Shown one piece after another: positions 25,382 through 32,828 of a stretch of DNA of 33,527 nucleotides. Each line of letters begins with the position of its first letter. The stretch's first letter is position 1. This DNA is from Leptolyngbyaceae cyanobacterium SM1_4_3 (GTDB lineage Bacteria; Cyanobacteriota; Cyanobacteriia; Elainellales; Elainellaceae). The stretch covers positions 1 through 33,527 of the forward strand of contig JAAUTN010000033.1 in the NCBI GenBank assembly GCA_012031415.1. Reading direction: 5' to 3'. A program made the position numbers and the translations under genes. The notes under the pieces are model-generated. The model had not been told where the DNA came from. It saw only the letters and a program-made list of their open reading frames with translations, and made no database searches.

Positions 25382-25611
25382 GCATCAGCAATGAGATGAC
25401 CTGCATTAACAGATGCAGCCGTTGCATTAACAATGTGATTCATCGCATTAGCAATGTCAGCCGTTACATTAACAATGTCAGCTATCACATTGGCAATGTT
25501 GCCTGTCACATTAACAATGTGACTCGTCGCATTAGCAATGTAACGAGTCACATTGCGATGTGCAGCCATCACATTACGATTGCAAGCCCTACATTAGAAA
25601 TGCTCGATGAT
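25382..25611. repeat. 21-bp tandem array of palindromic units
   Basis: About eleven units stand head to tail, the central eight at an exact 21-base period starting at 25403, 25424, 25445, 25466, 25487, 25508, 25529 and 25550. Degenerate units flank them at 25382, 25571 and 25591. The core of a typical unit is a palindrome, RCATTARCAATGT (CATT-NNC-AATG), followed by 8 variable bases such as CAGCCGTT or GACTCGTC. Because 21 is a multiple of three, both strands stay open and read as heptapeptides (HIVNVTG type, minus; HINNVTR type, plus). There is no start or binding site to support translation. It lies just upstream of the IS256 relic. Confidence 0.9.
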
Positions 25612-25724
25612 CAATCGCATTGTTATAGATGCATATCGATAATTGAGGAGGGGGGTGGGAGGCGATCGCCTGCTGTTTGAGAGACGCGACTTACTCCACT
25701 TCATTATCGAATCAGGCTAAAACT

Positions 25725-25757
25725 TGCCCCCAAATCAATTTAGAAGTGATTTGGGCA
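25725..25757 (-). terminator. Terminator of cyclase gene
   Basis: On the minus strand, TGCCCAAATCA (from 25757) pairs with TGATTTGGGGGCA (to 25725), with a two-base bulge and a 9-base loop. It is followed by AGTTTTAG. It lies 17-49 bases after the stop of the cyclase gene. Confidence 0.6.
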
Positions 25758-25773
25758 GAAAAAATATTTTTGC

Positions 25774-27048
25774 TTACTTAGTAGTCATAGTGTGAACTCC
25801 ATCCCAGGCGGTAGGAGGAGGGCTGAGCAGGTAGGCGTTGGCACGTTCCAGGTGGACGACGAGTGCCCGATCATCTTGCTGCAAGCGTTGTGCCTTTTCA
25901 AAGCAGCGAATTGCCTGCTGGAAGTTCATGGCTGTGTAGGCTGAGCGTCCCTGTTCATAGAGCGACAGAAATTCGTGGGTCTGGTCGTCGAGGGGGTGAT
26001 GGCGATCGCCGATTAGCTCATAAATGCTGATGGGTTTGGTCTTGCCCTTCACCCGAATTCGGTCTAGCTCTCGCACGACGATGTGTTCCTGACAAAGCCT
26101 GTAGGTAAACTCGCTGAGAATGATGTCGCAGCCGTATTCCTTAGTGACCCCTTCCAGGCGAGAGCTAATGTCTACGCCATCGCCAATCACGGTGTAGTCC
26201 ATCCGCTTTTGAGAGCCGATGTTGCCCGATACGACTTCTCCCGAACTGATGCCAATGCCAATGCGAATTTGAGGCTGACTTTTAATGCGGCGATTTTGGT
26301 TAAACTCTGCCAGTCGCCGCCGCATATCCAGTGCCGACTGTACAGACATCCAGGCATGGTTTTTTAACGGTAGGGGCGCACCAAACACGGCCATCAGCGC
26401 ATCGCCGATGAATTTATCGAGTGTGCCTTCATAGTTAAACACCGCTTCTACCATCGTTTCAAAGTAGTTGTTGAGCAGCGATACGACTTCTGCCGCTTCC
26501 ATCCTTTCCGTTAGTGAGGTGTAGCCGCGAATGTCAGAAAACAGGATGGTGACTTCTTTGCGCTCGCCGACCATCAGCGCATCTTCGCCCAGCGCCATAA
26601 CCCGTTCGGCTACGCCAGGAGTCATGTAGCGGTACATCGTTGCTTTCATCCGCTTTTCCTGGCTGATGTCTTCTAACACGACTAGCCCACCTCGGACGGT
26701 GCCTTCTGGATTGGTCAATGGGTTGACTGTCAGGTTAATGCTGCGCTCCAGTTCTCGTATCTGCGCTTGAGGAATTGGAGAGAGATCAAAAGACTGGCTC
26801 TCAATGGGGCTGAGATTCCAGGGGAGAAAACTGTTGGGGTTCTGGCGATCGCGCACTGCCATCACATACATTTCTGACTCGCTGCCATTCTCGTTGACGT
26901 TGACCTGGGGCTGTGCTGACTGGCTGAGAAATAGCCCTACCGTCAGGCTTTGTTCAGGAATGTAGTGCTTTGCCCCAACTTTAAGGCTCTCCTCAACGCG
27001 CATTTGCAGATTGTCGATCGGCACGACTTCCCAGACCAGGCGGCCCAC
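25774..27048 (-). CDS. Class III nucleotide cyclase, C-terminal part (after frameshift)
   Basis: This frame holds the end of a PAS region (LVVLEDISQEKRMKATMYRY) and a class III adenylate/guanylate cyclase domain. The Met at 27048 lies in mid-domain, and the frame reads back sensibly to HQEDFWTEQLVGRLVWEVVP, so the true start is in the upstream part. Metal-binding residues D172 (FSDIRGYTS) and D216 (KFIGDALMAVFG) are present. The transition-state Asn of the usual VN(L/I)xxR motif reads Asp here (VDISSR). A TPR-like helical tail follows (GRSAYTAMNFQQAIRCFEKAQ). The product would be cAMP or cGMP; residue choice does not settle which. Confidence 0.85.
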   Translation of the reverse strand: MGRLVWEVVPIDNLQMRVEESLKVGAKHYIPEQSLTVGLFLSQSAQPQVNVNENGSESEMYVMAVRDRQNPNSFLPWNLSPIESQSFDLSPIPQAQIRELERSINLTVNPLTNPEGTVRGGLVVLEDISQEKRMKATMYRYMTPGVAERVMALGEDALMVGERKEVTILFSDIRGYTSLTERMEAAEVVSLLNNYFETMVEAVFNYEGTLDKFIGDALMAVFGAPLPLKNHAWMSVQSALDMRRRLAEFNQNRRIKSQPQIRIGIGISSGEVVSGNIGSQKRMDYTVIGDGVDISSRLEGVTKEYGCDIILSEFTYRLCQEHIVVRELDRIRVKGKTKPISIYELIGDRHHPLDDQTHEFLSLYEQGRSAYTAMNFQQAIRCFEKAQRLQQDDRALVVHLERANAYLLSPPPTAWDGVHTMTTK

Positions 27049-28376
27049 AAGCTGCTCTGTCCAGAAATCTTCCTGGTGCGATCGCCTCCTTCCTTTTGGC
27101 GCGGACAGCCCAGCAGTTCTAGCGCTGCGTCATTAATGGTGACGATTCTGCCCTGCATATCGGTAGAAATTACGGCATCCGACAGGCTTTGCAGCATATC
27201 TTTTTGATACTGCTTTTCCAGCAACACGCTTTCAAATAGCTGAGCATTTTCCAGCGCGACTCCCGCCTGGATGTTAAACGCCCGCATAAACTCTTCGTCT
27301 GAACTGGTAAAGCTGCCCTGGTGCTTGTTAATTAACTGCGTTACACCGATCAGCACCCCCTCCGAGTTGTAGACAGGCATACAGAGAATGTTGCGGGTGC
27401 GATAGCCTGTGCGCTTGTCCGTCGATGGGTCAAAGCGCGGATCTTCGTAGGCATTGGGAATATTTAGCGCTTGCCCGGTGGAGGCGACATAGCCTGCAAT
27501 TCCCCGGTCTGCCGGAATGCGAATTTCCATTAGAGTGCTGCCGTCGGCTGTCTCTACCTTTGACCAGAGTTGCCCCTGTTCTCGATCGAGCAAAAACAGC
27601 GTACTGCGATTGGCCTGCATCAGGTCGCGGGCTTCATCCATCACTGCCCGTAGGGTTTTCTCCAGGTCTAAGCTCTGCGCCAGACAAGAGGTAGCTTTTA
27701 GCAGGGCTGCTACGCCTTTCTGGTTGCGGGCAGCAATGTAAAACGAATTGCAGCTTTCCAGGATGATCCCAATTGACGAAGCGAATTCGCGAAACTGACG
27801 TTCGTCTTCAGCATCAAAGGATTCATTGCCTGCCTTGTTCATTAACTGCACGACAGCAACGACGCGATTTTTGGTGCTAAAAATCGGCATACAGAGAACA
27901 CTGCGAGTGCGGTAGCCCGTCTGCCGATCGACATCCCGATTAAACAAGGGATGGCTATACACGTCGGCAATGTTAAGACATTTTCCGGTGGCGGCAACGT
28001 GTCCGGCGATTCCTACGTTTAGCGGCACTCGGATTTCTAAGGGTTTTTCGCCTTCACCCTGAGCAATTTTTGACCAGAGTTGTTCCCTTTCTTCATCGAC
28101 TAGAAAGATGGTGGTGCGATCGGCCTGTAGAATTTGGCCAATTTTGAGTGTGAATGCCTCCAGGATTTGCTCCAGCATCGTTTCCAGGGCTTCGTTGTTG
28201 ATCATTTCGATCGCCCTGAGAAAATGCTCAAACTCTTTTGTAATTTGTTCGAGCAGACTCGCAAATTGAGGAACGGGAAGATCCTTCACGCGACGAGTCA
28301 GATCGCCTTTGCGATCGCCCTGTGACAGGGTTGCCAACATACTGCTGGGAGAAGTGCCAGGAGGAGTTAGGGTCAT
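26943..28376 (-). CDS. GAF-GAF-PAS sensory part of nucleotide cyclase (before frameshift)
   Basis: Two GAF domains follow each other. The first contains QADRTTIFLVDEEREQLWSK and GYRTRSVLCMPIF; the second contains QANRSTLFLLDREQGQLWSK and GYRTRNILCMPVY. A PAS domain then begins (LSDAVISTDMQGRIVTINDA). At about 27085 the frame turns to nonsense and stops at 26943, while the cyclase frame continues. One missing base at the HIP1 site 27078-27085 restores a single protein of about 867 residues. I place the start at the ATG at 28376 (MTLTPPGTSPSS); the open frame extends to 28481. It is a cytoplasmic signal-sensing cyclase, as is common in filamentous cyanobacteria. Confidence 0.85.
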   Translation of the reverse strand: MTLTPPGTSPSSMLATLSQGDRKGDLTRRVKDLPVPQFASLLEQITKEFEHFLRAIEMINNEALETMLEQILEAFTLKIGQILQADRTTIFLVDEEREQLWSKIAQGEGEKPLEIRVPLNVGIAGHVAATGKCLNIADVYSHPLFNRDVDRQTGYRTRSVLCMPIFSTKNRVVAVVQLMNKAGNESFDAEDERQFREFASSIGIILESCNSFYIAARNQKGVAALLKATSCLAQSLDLEKTLRAVMDEARDLMQANRSTLFLLDREQGQLWSKVETADGSTLMEIRIPADRGIAGYVASTGQALNIPNAYEDPRFDPSTDKRTGYRTRNILCMPVYNSEGVLIGVTQLINKHQGSFTSSDEEFMRAFNIQAGVALENAQLFESVLLEKQYQKDMLQSLSDAVISTDMQGRIVTINDAALELLGCPRQKEGGDRTRKISGQSSLWAAWSGKSCRSTICKCALRRALKLGQSTTFLNKA

Positions 28377-28507
28377 GGCCGCTAGTAGGGGGTGTAGTGT
28401 TGCCCCGATTAAGGAAATAGGTCTTAAATAGGCTACTGAATGTAAGCCAGGAGACACACAACTATATAGATAGTTATACAAGAGAGAGTAGTATGGCAGG
28501 CGCTGTG

Positions 28508-29527
28508 CTATCTCCTATATTCGTCGCCGCAGTCACCAATCAGTTGGTAAAGGTCGCGGGATTGTCTGAGTACAGCGTCGATTTGGGTGCGATCGCCCTC
28601 ATCTAACATCAGGTGAAAAACTCTAGCATTGTCCTGCAAATGGTCTGATACACCTAGCCGCGCTCCCACGATCACGCCTGCCACCGCTGGCTGATCTAAA
28701 ACGTAGCGCACTGCAACGTTGGCGATGCTTACCCCATGCTTTTCAGCGAGAATCTGGAGCGCCGAAAGCAAGTTTTGAAATAGCTCCCAACCACCCCACA
28801 CGTCTATCATGTTCTTGTACTTTTTCAGTGAAGCAGTATCGAGTGCGGCTCGCTCCGGTTCAGGTTGTCCCAGGTAGCGCTCCGACAATAGTCCGCCACA
28901 AACCGTTCCGTAGGCAAGCAGCTTCACGTTATGCTTCTGACAAAACGGTACCATACGAACCAGCGGACGACGATCAATTAGAGAGAATTGCACCTGGTTG
29001 GAGACGATCGGAATGTCGTTTTCCAGGGTGATTTGCAGATGCTCTGTGTCAAAGTTGGTTAGCCCTAAGTGCTTAATCTTGTTCTCGTTTTGCAGTTCTG
29101 TTAGATAGTTGAGCGCATCCAGGTAGTTTTTGTCGCGATATTCCCACCAGTGAAACTGGAGCAGGTCTAGCGATCGCACATCCATCCGTCGCAGCGAAAT
29201 GTCAATGTTTTCCTCAACCAGGCTGCGCGTCATACGGGCAGGGCGGGGCACCCATTTGGTGAACGCTTGCAGGCTCTGCAAGACTGCTGTACCGCGTGTT
29301 GCAGAAATCTGTCGTCTAAATTCGCCAACAAAATCCTCAGCCGGGCCGTAGTGATCTGCCAGATCCCAGGTGGTCAAGCCTGCGTCAAAATAGTCGAACA
29401 TACTCTGGATTGCCCGCTGGGGAGCGATCGCCCCATGTAACCCCGACACCTGCCACATCCCGTTAAGAATGCGGCAAATATTTAAGTCTGGTGCAAATTG
29501 CAGCCTGCGAGAATCAGGTGGATTCAT
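28508..29527 (-). CDS. Aldo/keto reductase family oxidoreductase
   Basis: This is an NADPH-dependent aldo/keto reductase of 339 residues with the family TIM-barrel and all four catalytic residues: D55 and Y60 (WDLADHYG), K91 (FTKWVP) and H126 (LQFHWWEY). Cofactor-binding segments LGLTNFDTEHL and GVIVGARLGVSDHL are present in the later half. The physiological substrate cannot be told from sequence. Start is the ATG at 29527. It shares its orientation with the cyclase gene downstream but is separated from it by over 100 bases. Confidence 0.93.
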   Translation of the reverse strand: MNPPDSRRLQFAPDLNICRILNGMWQVSGLHGAIAPQRAIQSMFDYFDAGLTTWDLADHYGPAEDFVGEFRRQISATRGTAVLQSLQAFTKWVPRPARMTRSLVEENIDISLRRMDVRSLDLLQFHWWEYRDKNYLDALNYLTELQNENKIKHLGLTNFDTEHLQITLENDIPIVSNQVQFSLIDRRPLVRMVPFCQKHNVKLLAYGTVCGGLLSERYLGQPEPERAALDTASLKKYKNMIDVWGGWELFQNLLSALQILAEKHGVSIANVAVRYVLDQPAVAGVIVGARLGVSDHLQDNARVFHLMLDEGDRTQIDAVLRQSRDLYQLIGDCGDEYRR

Positions 29528-29705
29528 CCTGAAGTTTTGTTAACGCTACACCCCTTTTAAGTTATATCGTTTCTACAGGAACGAGCGATGGAGATTCTTA
29601 ACGGACACACATTTCTGCAATGAATCTAGTATCTTTAGATCTGAATAATTCTTGGTTTTACCTCTGTTATGGCGCTACGCGCCTTGATTAGAAATCGCGC
29701 CATTA

Positions 29706-30560
29706 ATGATGCAAAAGAATTCTATTCGGTTTGGGAAACTGCTGCTGCTGTTTGGGCTGGGTATGACAGCGTTGGTTGTTCTGGAAACGCACCAGGAAGT
29801 TGGTGGGGCGATCGACCTCAGCCGTGTCCCTGGCGGTAGTCTTCCCAATCTTATCCGAGGGGCGGCTCCAAATCCGGTAGCTGATTCTAACCCCGACGCA
29901 GAAGCCAGCCCAGATGCAGAGGTCAGCACCGAGACAGAGGTTGATGCGGGTGAAGAGGCTGCCTCATCCGAGCCAAGACGGGAAACTTTGGCGATCGATG
30001 CAGACGCTGAGGCAGTGAATCCAGAGCAGGAAGTTGCTCAGCTTGATCCCAGTCAGATGGCGGTGAATCAGTGGCAGGGGGCTTCCTTTCCGCTGGAAAA
30101 TTTTCAGGCATACACGTCTCCGTTTGGCTATCGGTTGTCTCCGATGGGGGGTTACAGCCAGGAGTTTCACTACGGTTTGGATATGGCCGCTCCTTCTGGC
30201 AGCTACATTCGCAACTGGTGGTCAGGTACCGTCGTTGAGGTGACAGACGACAGCAATTGCGGCACTTCGGTGGTGGTGGAGTCTGGAAGCTGGCTGCACA
30301 TCTACTGCCATATGCAGGGACACGTTGAATCTAACAGTCAAGGACGCTACATGATTGACCGTGAAGGCGGCGTACAGATTTGGGAAGGGCAGGAAGTGCT
30401 AGCCGGAACGCGCATTGGTCGCGTCGGCATGACAGGGCGAACAACCGGACCTCACCTGCACTGGGGACTGAAGTATAACGATAACTGGGTCGATCCGGCG
30501 CTGGTGCTGCGGGCGATGTATTCGGAGCAGCAAACCGCTGCTGCTAATCGGGTTGAGTAG
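29706..30560 (+). CDS. M23 family (LytM-type) metallopeptidase
   Basis: This 284-residue exported or membrane-anchored protein has an N-terminal hydrophobic segment at about 10-26 (GKLLLLFGLGMTALVVL). An acidic Ala/Glu/Pro linker follows (about 55-118), then an M23 peptidase domain. Zinc ligands H155 and D159 (HYGLDMAAPSG) and H252 in GPHLHWG are present, along with HIYCHM at 198-203. The domain should cleave peptidoglycan cross-bridges or act in envelope remodelling. Two adjacent ATGs occur at the start. It is divergent from the aldo/keto reductase, and a hairpin follows its stop. Confidence 0.9.
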   Translation: MMQKNSIRFGKLLLLFGLGMTALVVLETHQEVGGAIDLSRVPGGSLPNLIRGAAPNPVADSNPDAEASPDAEVSTETEVDAGEEAASSEPRRETLAIDADAEAVNPEQEVAQLDPSQMAVNQWQGASFPLENFQAYTSPFGYRLSPMGGYSQEFHYGLDMAAPSGSYIRNWWSGTVVEVTDDSNCGTSVVVESGSWLHIYCHMQGHVESNSQGRYMIDREGGVQIWEGQEVLAGTRIGRVGMTGRTTGPHLHWGLKYNDNWVDPALVLRAMYSEQQTAAANRVE

Positions 30561-30584
30561 AATGGCGCTGAAATAAGCTCGATT

Positions 30585-30616
30585 CAGATCTGCGGCTCTG
30601 AGAAGTCGCAGATCTG
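30585..30616 (+). terminator. Hairpin after M23 gene
   Basis: CAGATCTGCGGCT (30585-30597) pairs with AGTCGCAGATCTG (30604-30616), a 13-bp stem with one G:U pair and a 6-base loop. No T-tract follows, so it may stabilise the 3' end or terminate weakly. Confidence 0.5.
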
Positions 30617-30674
30617 ATCCGCGATATCCCGTTCCCGATTACTATGACAGTGTTGCCTCTGATGCAGATTGGGT

Positions 30675-30992
30675 ATGCGTTCTTTTTGGTCTGATCCTTA
30701 CCTATGGATTCACCTGGCGGGCGTGGCGGCGCTGCCGATTCTCTTAGAAATTTGCTTGTTGGGGTTAGCGGCGGGTGATCCCTTCTTGCCTGCGGTGCTA
30801 GAGTTGGGGCTTGTTGCCGCAGTGGGAATCGCGCCTGTTTTTTGGATGCAGTGGCAACGTCCGTTTTACATTTTTAGCCTGCTGGCGATCGCCCTCCAGC
30901 CGACTCAACTCAGCGACGAACAGCGGCGACTGCTGCGACTTTTCAAAACCAAAGAAGTGCGGGTGTTGACGGCGATCGCCCCGTCATTCTAA
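30675..30992 (+). CDS. Low-complexity-tail membrane protein, N-terminal part (before frameshift)
   Basis: This part begins MRSFWSDPYLWIHLAGVAAL, the start typical of the cyanobacterial low-complexity-tail membrane protein family. Membrane helices lie at about 10-30 and 38-58, then LSDEQRRLLRLFKTKEVRVL on the cytoplasmic side. The frame runs into AIAPSF and a stop at a HIP1 site. With one more C at 30979-30982 it would read AIAPVILTIALWQLYKLAPL and join the 31040-31705 frame, giving about 343 residues. A TTG two codons upstream (30669) is an alternative start. Function unknown. Confidence 0.8.
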   Translation: MRSFWSDPYLWIHLAGVAALPILLEICLLGLAAGDPFLPAVLELGLVAAVGIAPVFWMQWQRPFYIFSLLAIALQPTQLSDEQRRLLRLFKTKEVRVLTAIAPSF

Positions 30993-31039
30993 CGATCGCT
31001 CTCTGGCAGCTTTACAAACTGGCTCCGCTTGCAGCAGAA

Positions 31040-31705
31040 ATGACTCCCTTTTCTGGGCGATTGGTTGGGCTACTGGTGGCGGCGATCGCCTTTTTGGGCT
31101 GCAATTTGTTTTTGCAAGTTCCCCTTAGCGTTGTGCGGGTGTTGCTGGCAGGTGAGGCTGAGCTTGCCGCGATAGACCCCTATCTGCCAGAGCAAATTGG
31201 TCGAGACTTTACAGTTTTAGGACTGCGCGTTAAGCAAATTTTGCCTGCGATCGCCCTACCTCCCCAACCTGTAGCCGTTGCTGAGTCGGGAGCATCCTCT
31301 GAACCTGAGACGGGTGCCGCTGCATCTACGGCGATCGCTTTAGAGAACGCCTCAGATGCAGGTGCATCTGCCCCAGTCGTCAAGGAAGCAATTCCAGAAG
31401 AAGCAATTTCAGAGGAAGTGATTCCAGAAGAAGTGATTCCAGAAGAAGCGATTTCAGAAGAAGTGATTCTAGAAAAAGTGAACCAGACCGATGCTGCCAC
31501 TGATGTTGCCAGTGATGCTGCCAGTGATGCTGCTACCGATACAGTAACGGGGACTGCGGTAGAGGAGTCAGGTGTTGAAGAGGCGATCGCTTCTGAGGCT
31601 GTTTCGCAGGCTGAAGCAGCTTCAGTCGTTGAGGAAGTGATTGAAGAACGGTTGGAGGGGCGATCGCTGATGCTTAACCGGGTGCTAAGTTGCCTAACCG
31701 TGTAG
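31040..31705 (+). CDS. Low-complexity-tail membrane protein, C-terminal part (after frameshift)
   Basis: This frame continues the protein from 30675. It reads PVILTIALWQLYKLAPLAAE before the listed Met, which is internal. It contains another membrane helix (LVGLLVAAIAFLGCNLFLQVPL, about 8-29) and a conserved segment (GLRVKQILPAIAL). Then comes the family's long acidic tail of Glu/Ala/Ser/Val, including six near-identical pentapeptides (IPEEA/ISEEV). The tail DNA is a 15-base tandem repeat. Its opposite strand is open over 530 bases, which is a composition effect. Function unknown. Confidence 0.75.
   Translation: MTPFSGRLVGLLVAAIAFLGCNLFLQVPLSVVRVLLAGEAELAAIDPYLPEQIGRDFTVLGLRVKQILPAIALPPQPVAVAESGASSEPETGAAASTAIALENASDAGASAPVVKEAIPEEAISEEVIPEEVIPEEAISEEVILEKVNQTDAATDVASDAASDAATDTVTGTAVEESGVEEAIASEAVSQAEAASVVEEVIEERLEGRSLMLNRVLSCLTV
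31391..31480 (+). repeat. 15-bp coding repeat x6
   Basis: Six consecutive 15-base units of the form ATTYCAGAAGAAGYG encode IPEEA, ISEEV, IPEEV, IPEEA, ISEEV and ILEKV in the acidic tail. The unit is a multiple of three, so copy number can change without loss of frame. Confidence 0.85.
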
Positions 31706-31797
31706 CTCAGCACAGTCAGACGGGTTGACTACGCTATGCTGTGATTAGTGGAGTTTTCGAGCTTCCACCCATCCTTGCACCATTCCTGGAACCTTCT

Positions 31798-32001
31798 ATG
31801 GCTACTACTTCTTTTACCGCTGGTATACAGTCTCCTGGAGATGAGCAGGTCTGGGATAGCTTGAAGCGGGCGATCGCCTCTAGTTCTGGGTTCAAGCGTT
31901 GGCAAACCGAGCGTGGCGAAGATCGGAACCATCTGCCACTCAGTCAAGACCAGTTGGTGAGCCGATACCTGCGCGAGACTTTGGAAACTTTGGCGTATTG
32001 A
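31798..32001 (+). CDS. Small hypothetical protein, 67 aa
   Basis: I choose the ATG at 31798 (MATTSFTAGIQSPGDEQVWD); the frame is open from a GTG at 31741, but that extension is Pro-rich and lacks sense. The protein is hydrophilic and helical (VWDSLKRAIASSSGFKRWQT, then LVSRYLRETLETLAY). It has the look of a conserved small cyanobacterial protein, but I cannot name it. It converges on the DUF1400 gene, ending 32 bases from it. Confidence 0.65.
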   Translation: MATTSFTAGIQSPGDEQVWDSLKRAIASSSGFKRWQTERGEDRNHLPLSQDQLVSRYLRETLETLAY

Positions 32002-32032
32002 GATAGCTAACGGATTAGAGCAGCCTTTCGGC

Positions 32033-32605
32033 TTAAAATAGCCGAATGTTGTCTAACACGCCGTCTAATCCCCCTTCGATTAAGCCGCCAAAGCGTTCTT
32101 GAATGTCCTGAAGCTGACTGTAGGCAGCAACGAGGCGATCGCCATCAACTACCACCTCATCGGTTGGATAGTTTTGAATCACCTCTATTAAACTGATGCG
32201 ATTGTCATCACTGGCTGAAAGCACCAGAGCCGATCGCATTGCTTCCCGGCTGGCTTCGCCCGATGGCGGGTAGATTGCTTCCCCGATTTGGTCAAGGACG
32301 CGATCGCCCAGCGGGTTGTTCAAACCCCGATCAACTAGAATCACGTTAACTTGAGCTTCTTCGGTCAGCGTTTGGCGCACTTCTTCGGGCTGTTTTCCGG
32401 CCAGGCGCAAATAGCGATTGAGCGATCGCGATGTTTCGCCTGTTTCGGCTAGCGTTGTCAGTTCGGCAACGGAAACCGACTGTCGCAGAATGCTGTACTT
32501 TAAGACAACCCGTTCAGCGGCGATCGCCCCCGTTGCCCAAAGCGGTAAAGAAACGCCGATACTTAACATCAGCGTCAGTCTTGTAATCAATGAATTTAAG
32601 TGCAT
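32033..32605 (-). CDS. DUF1400 protein with signal peptide
   Basis: The 190-residue protein starts with a signal peptide (LTLMLSIGVSLPLWATGAIA, cleavage near residue 30, AAE). The rest matches DUF1400, a cyanobacteria-specific domain: ERVVLKYSILRQSVSVAELT, TGETSRSLNRYLRLAGK, AMRSALVLSASDDNRISLIE and NYPTDEVVVDG. In larger proteins this domain precedes an alpha/beta hydrolase domain; here it stands alone, so no hydrolase activity is expected. It should act in the periplasm or at the membrane. A small dyad (TTCGGCT/AGCCGAA, 32027-32046) overlaps its stop codon and may help end both convergent transcripts. Confidence 0.85.
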   Translation of the reverse strand: MHLNSLITRLTLMLSIGVSLPLWATGAIAAERVVLKYSILRQSVSVAELTTLAETGETSRSLNRYLRLAGKQPEEVRQTLTEEAQVNVILVDRGLNNPLGDRVLDQIGEAIYPPSGEASREAMRSALVLSASDDNRISLIEVIQNYPTDEVVVDGDRLVAAYSQLQDIQERFGGLIEGGLDGVLDNIRLF

Positions 32606-32654
32606 AACCTGTGCAGCGAACTGCCTATTAAAGTTTTGGGATTGCTGGTTTTAA

Positions 32655-32701
32655 GTATGAATGGGTGTGTGGCGGCTCAGCCGCCACACACCCATTCATA
32701 C
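32655..32701. repeat. 47-base perfect palindrome
   Basis: Arms of 23 bases (32655-32677 and 32679-32701) are exact reverse complements around one central C at 32678. The outer part reads GTATGAATGGGTGTG and the inner part GCGGCT. It lies between two minus-strand genes, without a T-tract. It looks like a palindromic mobile or dispersed repeat rather than a plain terminator. Confidence 0.9.
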
Positions 32702-32828
32702 CCGAATTGAGCAACATCTCTGATCTATCTTGATGATATCGATTGGGTAAAGTTCCAGTGGGAGTGGCGATCGCCAGGAGTAAAGGTTCAGGTTTGACCG
32801 ACTTCAAGCTGACACTAAAATCTGGCTG

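Noticed and set aside
25382-25611. CRISPR array
   Set aside because: Units are 21 bases with a 13-base palindromic core and only 8 bases between. Real CRISPRs have repeats of roughly 24-40 bases and spacers of about 30 or more, and no cas genes are near.
31180-31713. Ser/Thr/Ala-rich frame antisense to the low-complexity tail
   Set aside because: Its composition is simply the complement of the Glu/Ala repeat tail.
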